Below are positions 6,089-11,414 of a stretch of 11,414 bases of DNA, piece after piece; the first letter of the stretch is position 1; the number at the start of each line of letters is the position of its first letter. The notes beneath the pieces were generated by a model, which was given only the letters and a program-made list of their open reading frames with translations, was not told the DNA's origin and made no database searches. The position numbers were made by a program, and so were the translations under genes. Source of the DNA: an uncultured bacterium (lineage in GTDB: Bacteria > Oederibacteriota > PGYV01 > CAILUR01); the NCBI GenBank assembly GCA_903837445.1, contig CAILUR010000240.1, positions 1 to 11,414 on the forward strand. Reading direction: 5' to 3'.

Positions 6089-7105
6089 ATGAAAAAACTT
6101 TTGATTATAATTTTTACAGTGTTTTTCGCAGCACCTCTCTTTGCCTCTGGGGGAGAGGTTTTTGCGTTTTTGAAAAATGGAGTGGGAGTTCGGGCTGCAG
6201 GCATGGGCGGAGCGTATTCTTCCTTGGCGGATGATTGCTCAGCTTCTTTTTATAATCCAGCGGGGCTGGGGAGATTGCACGCACTCTCTTTGGCTGCGGA
6301 TACTTATATTATGAGTTTTGGCAGAAGCATGAATTTTGTAGCTGTGGCTAAACCTTTTGAAATAGGCAATAAAGTAATAGCGACAGGTTTTTCTTGGATA
6401 AACTATTCCACTGGCGCAGATATTGAGGCGAGAGCTTCTAACACCTTAAGTTATGACAGCGTTTTTAATGATGCGGAAAATATGCTTATCGCCAGTTTTG
6501 CCAGTTCGCTTTCAGATAATTTATTGATAGGCGCTAATGCGAAGTTTTTATTTCAGAACATAAAAGAGAGTAAAGGCGCAGGTTTTGGTTTTGATGTTGG
6601 GGCGATAGCGAAAGTCACCTCCGCCCTTTCACTGGGAATAAACTTTTCCAATATATCAACAAGCATAGTCTGGAGTGGAAACACGCACACAGACGAACTG
6701 CCACTTACCATAGTACCGGGGATTTCATATATATTGCGTGACATAGCCGGAGCTAATGGACTTAATTTGCTTCTCAGTGCGGATGTATATTATAATAAAT
6801 TTAATACACTCTTTTTAAAAGGCGGATTGGAAGGTGCCATTAATGATGTAGTTTTTGCACGGTGCGGGTGGAATGGATTTTCCTTATCCGTGGGTACTGG
6901 AATAAAAATAAAACCTTCTAAAATATTTTCGCTTAAATTTGATTATGCCTGGGTGGCGGATAGCATTGAAGTAGGCGGGGCTAATCATAGAATAGGACTT
7001 ACCTTAGATTATATATTTCCAGGAATGGAATATGTAGAGCAGGGGAATGAAAGCAACTATGAAAATGAGGGAACTGTAAAATATGAAAAATATAAAGACT
7101 GGTAA
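6089..7105 (+). CDS. PorV/UPF0164-like outer-membrane beta-barrel protein
   Basis: The 338-residue product begins with a signal peptide (1-19 or 20, LFA/S cleavage region). The mature N-terminus has GVGVRAAGMGGAYSSLADD (31-49) and FYNPAGLG (54-61), the signature shared by UPF0164 and PorV/PorQ proteins and related to the FadL fold. Alternating aromatic/hydrophobic strands separated by polar turns continue to IGLTLDYIF, ending at Phe310. PorV proteins receive type IX secretion substrates at the outer membrane in Bacteroidota; the protease just upstream carries a matching C-terminal domain. An odd feature is a polar 28-residue tail (311-338) after what looks like the last barrel strand, although the final residue is Trp. 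AAAAGGA overlaps the protease stop and precedes the ATG by four bases. The last 23 bases overlap the next gene. Confidence 0.82.
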   Translation: MKKLLIIIFTVFFAAPLFASGGEVFAFLKNGVGVRAAGMGGAYSSLADDCSASFYNPAGLGRLHALSLAADTYIMSFGRSMNFVAVAKPFEIGNKVIATGFSWINYSTGADIEARASNTLSYDSVFNDAENMLIASFASSLSDNLLIGANAKFLFQNIKESKGAGFGFDVGAIAKVTSALSLGINFSNISTSIVWSGNTHTDELPLTIVPGISYILRDIAGANGLNLLLSADVYYNKFNTLFLKGGLEGAINDVVFARCGWNGFSLSVGTGIKIKPSKIFSLKFDYAWVADSIEVGGANHRIGLTLDYIFPGMEYVEQGNESNYENEGTVKYEKYKDW

Positions 7106-8231
7106 GAAAAAAATAATAATCACAGAATATTTTGTCTCGCTCGGCGGCGGGCAGGTAGTTCTTTTGAATATGGTTAAAAACCTTAAAAAATATTTTGATG
7201 TACAGGTAGTCCTGTTTAATAGAGGTCCGCTGGAAAGAGAACTTTTAAAACTCGGTGTGAAACCTTATTTTATCCAGAGTCCTAAAACAGTAAAACACAG
7301 ATATTTTTGGGACAGTGCGCCTTTTTTGATTAAACTTGCCCGCTACTTTCAAAAAGAAAAACCCGCGGTGGTTTTTGCCAATAACTTTTTTTCAGTAAAA
7401 CTTTCAGCGGGGGCGGCAAAAATAAATGGAGTGCCTCTGATATGGCACAAACATGTGATAATTGAAAAAGACAAAAACTCATATTTGGCGGGCCAATTGA
7501 GGCTATATGCTGGACTGGTGGATAAGATAATATGCGTTTCACAGGCAGTAAAGAGGGCTATGGTGGCAATAGGTGTGCCTGTTGCAAAACTGGAGACAGT
7601 GTATAACGGAATTGAAAGGCAAAAGCCCTTGGTAAAAGAGGCGCGCCTCATACGGAAAAAACATAAACTCGGGAAAAGTTTTGTTTTTGGGGTGCTTGGG
7701 TTTATAAGAAAGAATAAGGGCTTTGATATATTTGTAAAAGCCGCGGAAGTGGTTTTGAAAAAAGAAAAAAATGTAAAGTTTCTTGTGGTAGGTAAGGCGG
7801 AAAAAGCGGATGAGCAGTTTGAAACAGACCTGAAAAAGTATACTAAGGACAGAGGGCTGAAAAAAAATATAATATTTACCGGGTATGGCGAGAAACAAAA
7901 ATATATGAGCGCTTTTAATGTTTTTGTCCTTCCCTCCTTAAGCGAACCTTTTGGACTCGTGACTATAGAAGCCATGGCTATGGGACTACCAGTGATAGCG
8001 TTTGAAACTGGTGGGACTCCTGAAATAATCAGCAATGGGGTGGACGGCTTTTTGATAAAGGACATTAGTAAATATGCGTTGGCTGAAAAAATGCTTGAAG
8101 TGTATAAAAAAAAGAATAAAATAGGAAAAATAAAATTGCAAGCTATGGTGACTATAAAAAATAGATTTACGGCTGACAGACAGGCCGAAAAAATAAAAGA
8201 AATAATTGAAAATGTGATATCAGGAAACTAA
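7083..8231 (+). CDS. GT4-family (GT-B fold) glycosyltransferase
   Basis: The 382-residue protein has the two-domain GT-B layout. The N-terminal acceptor domain contains SLGGGQVVLLNMVKNL (19-34), and a VYNGIE motif (173-178) marks the domain junction. The C-terminal donor domain has FGVLGFIRKNKGFD, VVGKAE and the retaining GT4 'EX7E' motif with Glu288 and Glu296 in SEPFGLVTIEAMAMGLPVIA, followed by GGTPEIISNGVDGFL. Enzymes of this type transfer a sugar from a nucleotide donor to lipid-linked glycans or lipopolysaccharide core at the inner face of the inner membrane. Donor and acceptor cannot be read from the sequence. ATG 7083 lies within the end of the PorV-like gene (23-nt overlap), with GAGGGA at 7067-7072. 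It is followed closely by a second glycosyltransferase, so the two likely act on one glycan. Confidence 0.93.
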   Translation: MKNIKTGKKKIIITEYFVSLGGGQVVLLNMVKNLKKYFDVQVVLFNRGPLERELLKLGVKPYFIQSPKTVKHRYFWDSAPFLIKLARYFQKEKPAVVFANNFFSVKLSAGAAKINGVPLIWHKHVIIEKDKNSYLAGQLRLYAGLVDKIICVSQAVKRAMVAIGVPVAKLETVYNGIERQKPLVKEARLIRKKHKLGKSFVFGVLGFIRKNKGFDIFVKAAEVVLKKEKNVKFLVVGKAEKADEQFETDLKKYTKDRGLKKNIIFTGYGEKQKYMSAFNVFVLPSLSEPFGLVTIEAMAMGLPVIAFETGGTPEIISNGVDGFLIKDISKYALAEKMLEVYKKKNKIGKIKLQAMVTIKNRFTADRQAEKIKEIIENVISGN

Positions 8232-8240
8232 TGGAGAAAA

Positions 8241-9038
8241 ATGAATAATAAAATTTCAGTGGTAATAATCACTTATAATGAAGAAAAAATTATTTCATAT
8301 TGTCTTTCGGCCTTGAAGTGGGCGAATGAGATAATTTTGGTGGATAGTTTTAGTAAAGATAAAACCGTGGAAATAGCTAAAAAATATGGAGGAAAAGTAG
8401 TTTTAAGGAAATTTGACGGCTATGTCAAACAGAAAAACTTTGGAATTGCTAAAGCAAAAAACAAATGGGTATTATCGCTGGATGCGGATGAAATAGTCAC
8501 AGAACAGCTGAGGGACGAAATTCTTTTCGTCATAAAGAATGACGGACAAAATAATGGTTTTTTAATTCCGCGTAAAAATTATTATTACGGCAAATTTTTG
8601 AGGTTCGGAGGGGTGTATCCAGATAAGCAGGCGAGGTTATTTAAAAAAACCTCAGGGAGATTTGAAAAGGCGCAGGTGCATGAATGCGTAAAGATAAAAG
8701 GGCAGCGTGGGGAATTGCGCGAAGCCCTGTTGCACTATACGCGGGATACTGTGCAGGAACACATAGAGTATATAAACAGATATACAGAACTGGAAGTGAA
8801 GGCGCTTGCGGGGAAAGCATACAGGCCCACTGGCTATTCGATTATATTAAAACCTATATTATATTTTTTAAAACACTATATTTTTAAAGCTGGGTTTCTG
8901 GATGGGGTAAGAGGGTTAATTTATCATTCTATTTCAGCAATATATGTCTTTTTAAAAGAAGTAAAGGCAGCAGAAGTGTTGGGACTTAATGGAATAAAGC
9001 TTAAAACGACTTTATTTAAAAGAAGTAAAACCCTTTAA
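8241..9038 (+). CDS. GT2-family glycosyltransferase, WaaE/LgtF-like
   Basis: The 265-residue protein has a GT-A fold. VVIITYNEE (7-15) is the nucleotide-binding strand, Asp35 lies in LVDSFSKD, and the metal-binding DXD is Asp81-Ala-Asp83 followed by Glu84 in SLDADE. The segments KQARLFKKTSGRFEKAQVHE and the C-terminal GFLDGVRGLIYHSISAIYVFLKEVKA are typical of the WaaE/LgtF/KdtX-like subgroup, which adds a beta-linked hexose to the lipopolysaccharide or lipooligosaccharide inner core. The amphipathic hydrophobic C-terminus suggests association with the inner membrane. GGAG (8233-8236) precedes ATG 8241 by four bases, and the gap to the GT4 gene is nine bases. It is the last gene of the + strand run. 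The subgroup points to a lipopolysaccharide-like glycan, but the substrate is inferred. Confidence 0.92.
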   Translation: MNNKISVVIITYNEEKIISYCLSALKWANEIILVDSFSKDKTVEIAKKYGGKVVLRKFDGYVKQKNFGIAKAKNKWVLSLDADEIVTEQLRDEILFVIKNDGQNNGFLIPRKNYYYGKFLRFGGVYPDKQARLFKKTSGRFEKAQVHECVKIKGQRGELREALLHYTRDTVQEHIEYINRYTELEVKALAGKAYRPTGYSIILKPILYFLKHYIFKAGFLDGVRGLIYHSISAIYVFLKEVKAAEVLGLNGIKLKTTLFKRSKTL

Positions 9039-9058
9039 AATCGAACCGAAAGTATATT

Positions 9059-10879
9059 TTAAGGCGCTAAAATTTCGTTTAAGACTGTGGCGCAGACAGG
9101 CGCTGCGATATCCATTCCTTTGCCTTCCCCATCTCCTAAAATAGACAAAGCATATTTAGGATTATCAGCCGGAGCAAAGGCTATAAACCACGCAAGTAAC
9201 TCACCGGACTTACCGGCAGTTCCTGTTTTTCCAGCTACCATAACTCCGCGAATGCGGGCTTTTTTTCCTATACCATTTTCCACAGTGTTGACCATAATGG
9301 AGGCTATTTTTTTAGCGGAACTCTCCAGCATAGATTTTTTAAGTTCTGTGGGTTCTGATTTATATATGAGAGTGCCTTCTACATTTCTGATTTCTTTAAT
9401 AAGTTTGGGTTCCATCATTATTCCACTGTTAGCACAGGCTGCCGCGAGCATGGCAGCATGCAAAGGCGTAATCCGATAATTCTCTCCAAGACCACAGGCC
9501 TGCATAGCGACATTATAATTGCCACCGCCATCCATAGGGACAGTGCTTGTTTTTACAGGTATTGAAATATTTAGGCCTGAAGCGAAATCTTTAAACCCAA
9601 GGTTGAGTGTGGAACCAAAACCAAAACGAGAGCCATATTCAGTGAGGCCTGAAGCGCCTACAGCATAACCCATTTGTGCGGCGCCCATATTGCAGGAGGA
9701 CTCAATTGATCTTTCTATGGTATTTACTTTTCCATGTTTTTTCCAGCAGTAAAAAGTTTTGCCGTTAAGACTCGTCCAACCTTTACAGGTCACTGGAAAC
9801 ATTTTGTTCTCGGGAATATTTTTGTCAAAAATAGCGCCTAAAGTAACCACCTTTGCAATCGATCCAGGTTCATAAAGCTTATCAATGGAGCGGTTTAGCA
9901 GAGGTTTATTTGAATTTTCAAAGATTCTCCACCAGTCGGCATTAAGCGAATTAGGATTGAAAGTGGGCTGATTATATAGTCCAAGAATATCTCCAGTTTT
10001 CGGATCAAGTACTACTATACTGCCTCTGTACCAGCCAAGGCCTTTTGCTATGGCTTGTTGTACTTTGGTATCTATACTTAGATAGATTCTTATACCAGGT
10101 ACCATTTTTGAAAAAGCGCCATCCACGCCTGTGGAAAATTTCCGTCCTGGCACATCACACCCCACTACATGCGCCGCATTAGGTCCAAGAATATATGTTC
10201 TTTTTGTTTTAGAATTTATAAGGTTATACCGCGCTAAAGGATCGCCATTTTTATCAAACATATAATAAATAGCCCCTTTGTTGCGCGCATCTTCGGCGGC
10301 TTCTAAAAGTTTCTTTGTTTTTGTGAGGTTAGGTTTATACTGAATAGCTTTGTTGTAGAAAGCGACTGCCGCGTCAATATTGCCATACGCAAATTGACAA
10401 GAACCGAGGCCTGAAATTGCCGAAACCTCTGCTGGATTGAGTTGCAAGGCGTGGGTAAATTCAATCTCAGCGTTTTTGTAAGCGCCTATGTCAAGAAATT
10501 GATTTCCATACTTTACATGATTAATAAAATCATTTTGTTTGAGTCCAGCAGCTATGGCTTCAGTATAATATTTTTCTGTTTTTTCATAATCGTTTTGTTT
10601 TATACTGACTAAACCAAGCCCATCAAGGGCAAGCGGACCAGAAGGGTTGAGATTTGTGGCTTTGTTAAAGTCAGAACTGGCATATGATATTTTGCCGTTG
10701 TTGTAATTTGAAATTCCGGTCTTTATATAGTACAAATATTTTAATTGTCTTCCACCGAAGTAAAAAACTATAATTCCTACAATCAGGGCAAGAATTCCAA
10801 TAGTGATTATCTGTGTGCGTTTTCTATTTTGGTAGCGCCCGCCTGAACTCAGCCCGGGTAAAGGTCTTCTGTCAAACAT
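9059..10879 (-). CDS. TPR-containing monofunctional penicillin-binding protein (PbpA/FtsI-like transpeptidase)
   Basis: The protein has 606 residues from ATG 10877-10879. The frame extends 21 codons further, but GGAGG (complement of 10888-10892) lies eight bases before this ATG, so it is preferred. The order is: basic cytoplasmic tail (1-24); one membrane helix (about 25-41); about four TPR repeats (48-185, with GLG..., 'Y..AI', 'A...F..ALQLNP' and 'A...YNKAI' patterns); a short pedestal (205-262) with FDKNGDPLA and HVVGCDVPG; and a transpeptidase domain (270-606). Catalytic motifs are complete: Ser340-Ile-Ala-Lys343, Ser395-Cys-Asn397 and Lys551-Thr-Gly553, with Cys365 and Cys378 in a 'C.G...CWKKHG' loop seen in elongation-type PBPs. 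The enzyme should cross-link peptidoglycan in the periplasm and lacks a transglycosylase domain. The TPR block in place of a full dimerisation region is unusual. Confidence 0.93.
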   Translation of the reverse strand: MFDRRPLPGLSSGGRYQNRKRTQIITIGILALIVGIIVFYFGGRQLKYLYYIKTGISNYNNGKISYASSDFNKATNLNPSGPLALDGLGLVSIKQNDYEKTEKYYTEAIAAGLKQNDFINHVKYGNQFLDIGAYKNAEIEFTHALQLNPAEVSAISGLGSCQFAYGNIDAAVAFYNKAIQYKPNLTKTKKLLEAAEDARNKGAIYYMFDKNGDPLARYNLINSKTKRTYILGPNAAHVVGCDVPGRKFSTGVDGAFSKMVPGIRIYLSIDTKVQQAIAKGLGWYRGSIVVLDPKTGDILGLYNQPTFNPNSLNADWWRIFENSNKPLLNRSIDKLYEPGSIAKVVTLGAIFDKNIPENKMFPVTCKGWTSLNGKTFYCWKKHGKVNTIERSIESSCNMGAAQMGYAVGASGLTEYGSRFGFGSTLNLGFKDFASGLNISIPVKTSTVPMDGGGNYNVAMQACGLGENYRITPLHAAMLAAACANSGIMMEPKLIKEIRNVEGTLIYKSEPTELKKSMLESSAKKIASIMVNTVENGIGKKARIRGVMVAGKTGTAGKSGELLAWFIAFAPADNPKYALSILGDGEGKGMDIAAPVCATVLNEILAP

Positions 10880-10887
10880 TAGTGTTG

Positions 10888-10892
10888 CCTCC
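10888..10892 (-). promoter_or_regulatory. Ribosome binding site deciding the start of the penicillin-binding protein
   Basis: GGAGG on the minus strand (CCTCC on the + strand) lies eight bases before ATG 10877-10879. The upstream in-frame ATG at 10942 would add 21 residues before the basic tail and lies at or inside the predicted promoter -10 region, so the downstream start is chosen. Confidence 0.75.
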
Positions 10893-10932
10893 GTATTCTT
10901 ATATTGTAGAACGAATAAACTGAAACGGGAGT

Positions 10933-10988
10933 ATATTAGCATAATGAAAGTTAAAAGTCAAAAGTCATTTTTTTGTTGTCTTTTTTTA
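10933..10988 (-). promoter_or_regulatory. Candidate sigma70 promoter and UP element for the penicillin-binding protein gene
   Basis: Read on the minus strand, TTGACT (complement of 10956-10961) is separated by 17 nt from TAATAT (complement of 10933-10938), which is preceded by TGC, an extended -10. The -35 matches five of six bases; the -10 only four. Directly upstream lie two A-tracts (complement of 10967-10988) that could act as an UP element. The sequence AAAAGTC is duplicated in tandem at 10953-10966, so two overlapping -35 choices exist. The predicted leader is about 50 nt, with GGAGG eight bases before the ATG. Confidence 0.42.
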
Positions 10989-11034
10989 AGAAAAGGGAGT
11001 TGAATTGTATTACTATCCCATTGGCTTCTCGTAA

Positions 11035-11069
11035 TTGACATAATCATATGGTTTGGTATAATAGATATG
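11035..11069 (+). promoter_or_regulatory. Strong consensus sigma70 promoter
   Basis: TTGACA (11035-11040) and TATAAT (11057-11062) both match consensus exactly, with a 16-nt spacer. TGG just before the -10 adds an extended -10 element. Transcription would begin near 11067-11070 and produce a leader of about 60 nt before the TTG start at 11131. The same GGTATAATAGATA 13-mer occurs upstream of rpoZ. This is the clearest promoter in the window, suggesting high or tightly regulated expression of the downstream exported protein. Confidence 0.82.
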
Positions 11070-11092
11070 CATAATAGGTTAAAAAATTCACA

Positions 11093-11131
11093 GTGGTGAG
11101 ACCACCCTAAAGTCCAAAAATTGAGGGCTTT
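11093..11131 (+). promoter_or_regulatory. Structured 5' leader hiding the ribosome binding site
   Basis: Two tandem hairpins fill the leader. The first pairs GTGGT (11093-11097) with ACCAC (11101-11105) around a GAG loop. The second pairs AAAGTCC (11109-11115) with GGGCTTT (11125-11131), seven pairs including one T-G wobble and a nine-base loop. It buries GGG of the GAGGG ribosome binding site (11123-11127) and the first base of the TTG start. CCCT (11105-11108) could pair instead with AGGG (11124-11127), giving an alternative fold. I do not recognise a known riboswitch class. Control of translation is inferred from the sequestration. Confidence 0.42.
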
Positions 11132-11414
11132 TGAGAGTTAAATTTATTTTGTTTTTTGTAAGTTTAATGCTAATTTTAAGCCCTAAACTTATGGCAAAAG
11201 ATATTTATAATATAGCATTTATAGGCAACTCTACAAATGCCGTGAGTGCGACTCTGTTTAATACAGCAGAGCTTGTGTGGGAAGAATTTAATAATTCAAA
11301 TAGTGATGCCGAAATAAAAGGGATATATGTCAATGTCACTCCTGGCTCTAATCAAACTGAAGAAATAAAAAACATACCAAACCTGCTGGCTGTCGCTGGC
11401 AATCTGAATGAATC
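11131..11414 (+). CDS. Exported periplasmic-binding-protein-like protein (5' part, runs off window)
   Basis: The frame starts at TTG 11131, the first possible start after an in-frame TGA at 11122-11124, and stays open to the window edge (94 codons). From TTG it encodes a good signal peptide: a short basic start with Arg and Lys, a hydrophobic core, and cleavage near KLMA/KD (residues 21-23). The ATG codons at 11167 and 11191 would remove part or all of it, so TTG is preferred. The mature start IYNIAFIGNSTNAVSATLFNTAELVWEEFN, then GIYVNV and NLLAVAGNLNES, resembles the first lobe of type I periplasmic binding proteins of the branched-chain amino-acid (LivK/Peripla_BP_6) kind, where a 'GP..G' loop, a helix 'a.A.eeiN' and 'avvG...s' follow in this order. 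Identity is moderate and ligand unknown. GAGGG (11123-11127) is only three bases before TTG. Confidence 0.6.
   Translation, partial: MRVKFILFFVSLMLILSPKLMAKDIYNIAFIGNSTNAVSATLFNTAELVWEEFNNSNSDAEIKGIYVNVTPGSNQTEEIKNIPNLLAVAGNLNE

Larger units (their letters stand above)
10880..11130. other. Divergent intergenic regulatory region
   Basis: This 251-nt stretch separates the leftward penicillin-binding protein gene from the rightward binding-protein-like gene. It contains a promoter in each direction, T/A-tracts at 10967-10988, and the folded leader of the rightward gene. Between the two -35 regions (10962-11034) I see no gene. An imperfect inverted repeat (GGGAGT 10995-11000 with ACTATCCC 11012-11019) could be an operator, but it is short and interrupted. 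Confidence 0.55.

Noticed and set aside
7349..8065. A 238-codon open frame on the minus strand.
   Set aside because: It lies opposite the GT4 gene, whose motifs are intact. The translation is Ser/Phe/Leu-rich low complexity with no family motif, as expected for the antisense of a Lys-rich gene.
9087..9479. A 130-codon open frame on the + strand.
   Set aside because: It is antisense to the transpeptidase domain, which has complete catalytic motifs. No ribosome binding site or domain pattern supports it.
10995..11019. Imperfect inverted repeat GGGAGT / ACTATCCC as a terminator or operator.
   Set aside because: The stem is short with a two-base bulge and no T-run follows. Too weak to call as a feature on its own.
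1..11414. CRISPR array, tRNA/rRNA genes, insertion sequence ends or transposase, prophage or defence genes.
   Set aside because: No regularly spaced repeats, no cloverleaf or conserved rRNA segments, no transposase or integrase motifs and no defence-type domains were seen.

Overview
The window comes from an AT-rich bacterial chromosome with isoleucine ATA codons, many A-tracts and occasional TTG starts. It suggests a two-membrane bacterium from a little-studied lineage: there is a PorV/UPF0164-like outer-membrane protein, a secreted protease with a type IX-like C-terminal sorting domain, and a WaaE/LgtF-like glycosyltransferase. Elusimicrobiota, Omnitrophota, Firestonebacteria-like or a similar candidate phylum would fit, but the sequence alone does not settle it. 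No mobile element, tRNA, rRNA or CRISPR array was seen.

Region 1 (1-1150) holds the last codons of a UDP-glucose 6-dehydrogenase and two unrecognised envelope proteins: a small two-helix membrane protein and a signal-peptide/coiled-coil/C-terminal-anchor protein. Region 2 (1166-4452) is a housekeeping block: YicC-type endoribonuclease, RemA, guanylate kinase, RNA polymerase omega and CoaBC. Its order matches yloC-ylzA(remA)-gmk-yloH(rpoZ)-yloI(coaBC) of Bacillus subtilis. Region 3 (4454-9038) is a surface block directly downstream: a subtilisin-like protease with a FlgD/Por-type C-terminal domain, a PorV-like outer-membrane barrel, a GT4 and a GT2 glycosyltransferase. Everything from 1 to 9038 is on the + strand with short gaps or overlaps. 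The only larger gap is an 80-nt leader before rpoZ, which carries a candidate internal promoter and mutually exclusive hairpins.

Region 4 (9059-10879, minus strand) is a penicillin-binding protein in which a TPR array lies between the membrane anchor and a PbpA/FtsI-like transpeptidase module. It converges on the GT2 gene with only 20 nt between stops. Region 5 (10880-11414) is a divergent intergenic stretch with a promoter facing each way. The rightward promoter has perfect sigma70 hexamers (TTGACA, 16 nt, TATAAT) with an extended -10, followed by a folded leader. The second hairpin of that leader covers the ribosome binding site and TTG start of a secreted, periplasmic-binding-protein-like gene that runs off the window.

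The general theme is nucleotide and coenzyme housekeeping (gmk, rpoZ, coaBC) linked transcriptionally to cell-surface biogenesis (protease, PorV-like barrel, sugar transferases). The most unusual items are the protease/PorV pair, the TPR-PBP fusion and the two structured leaders.
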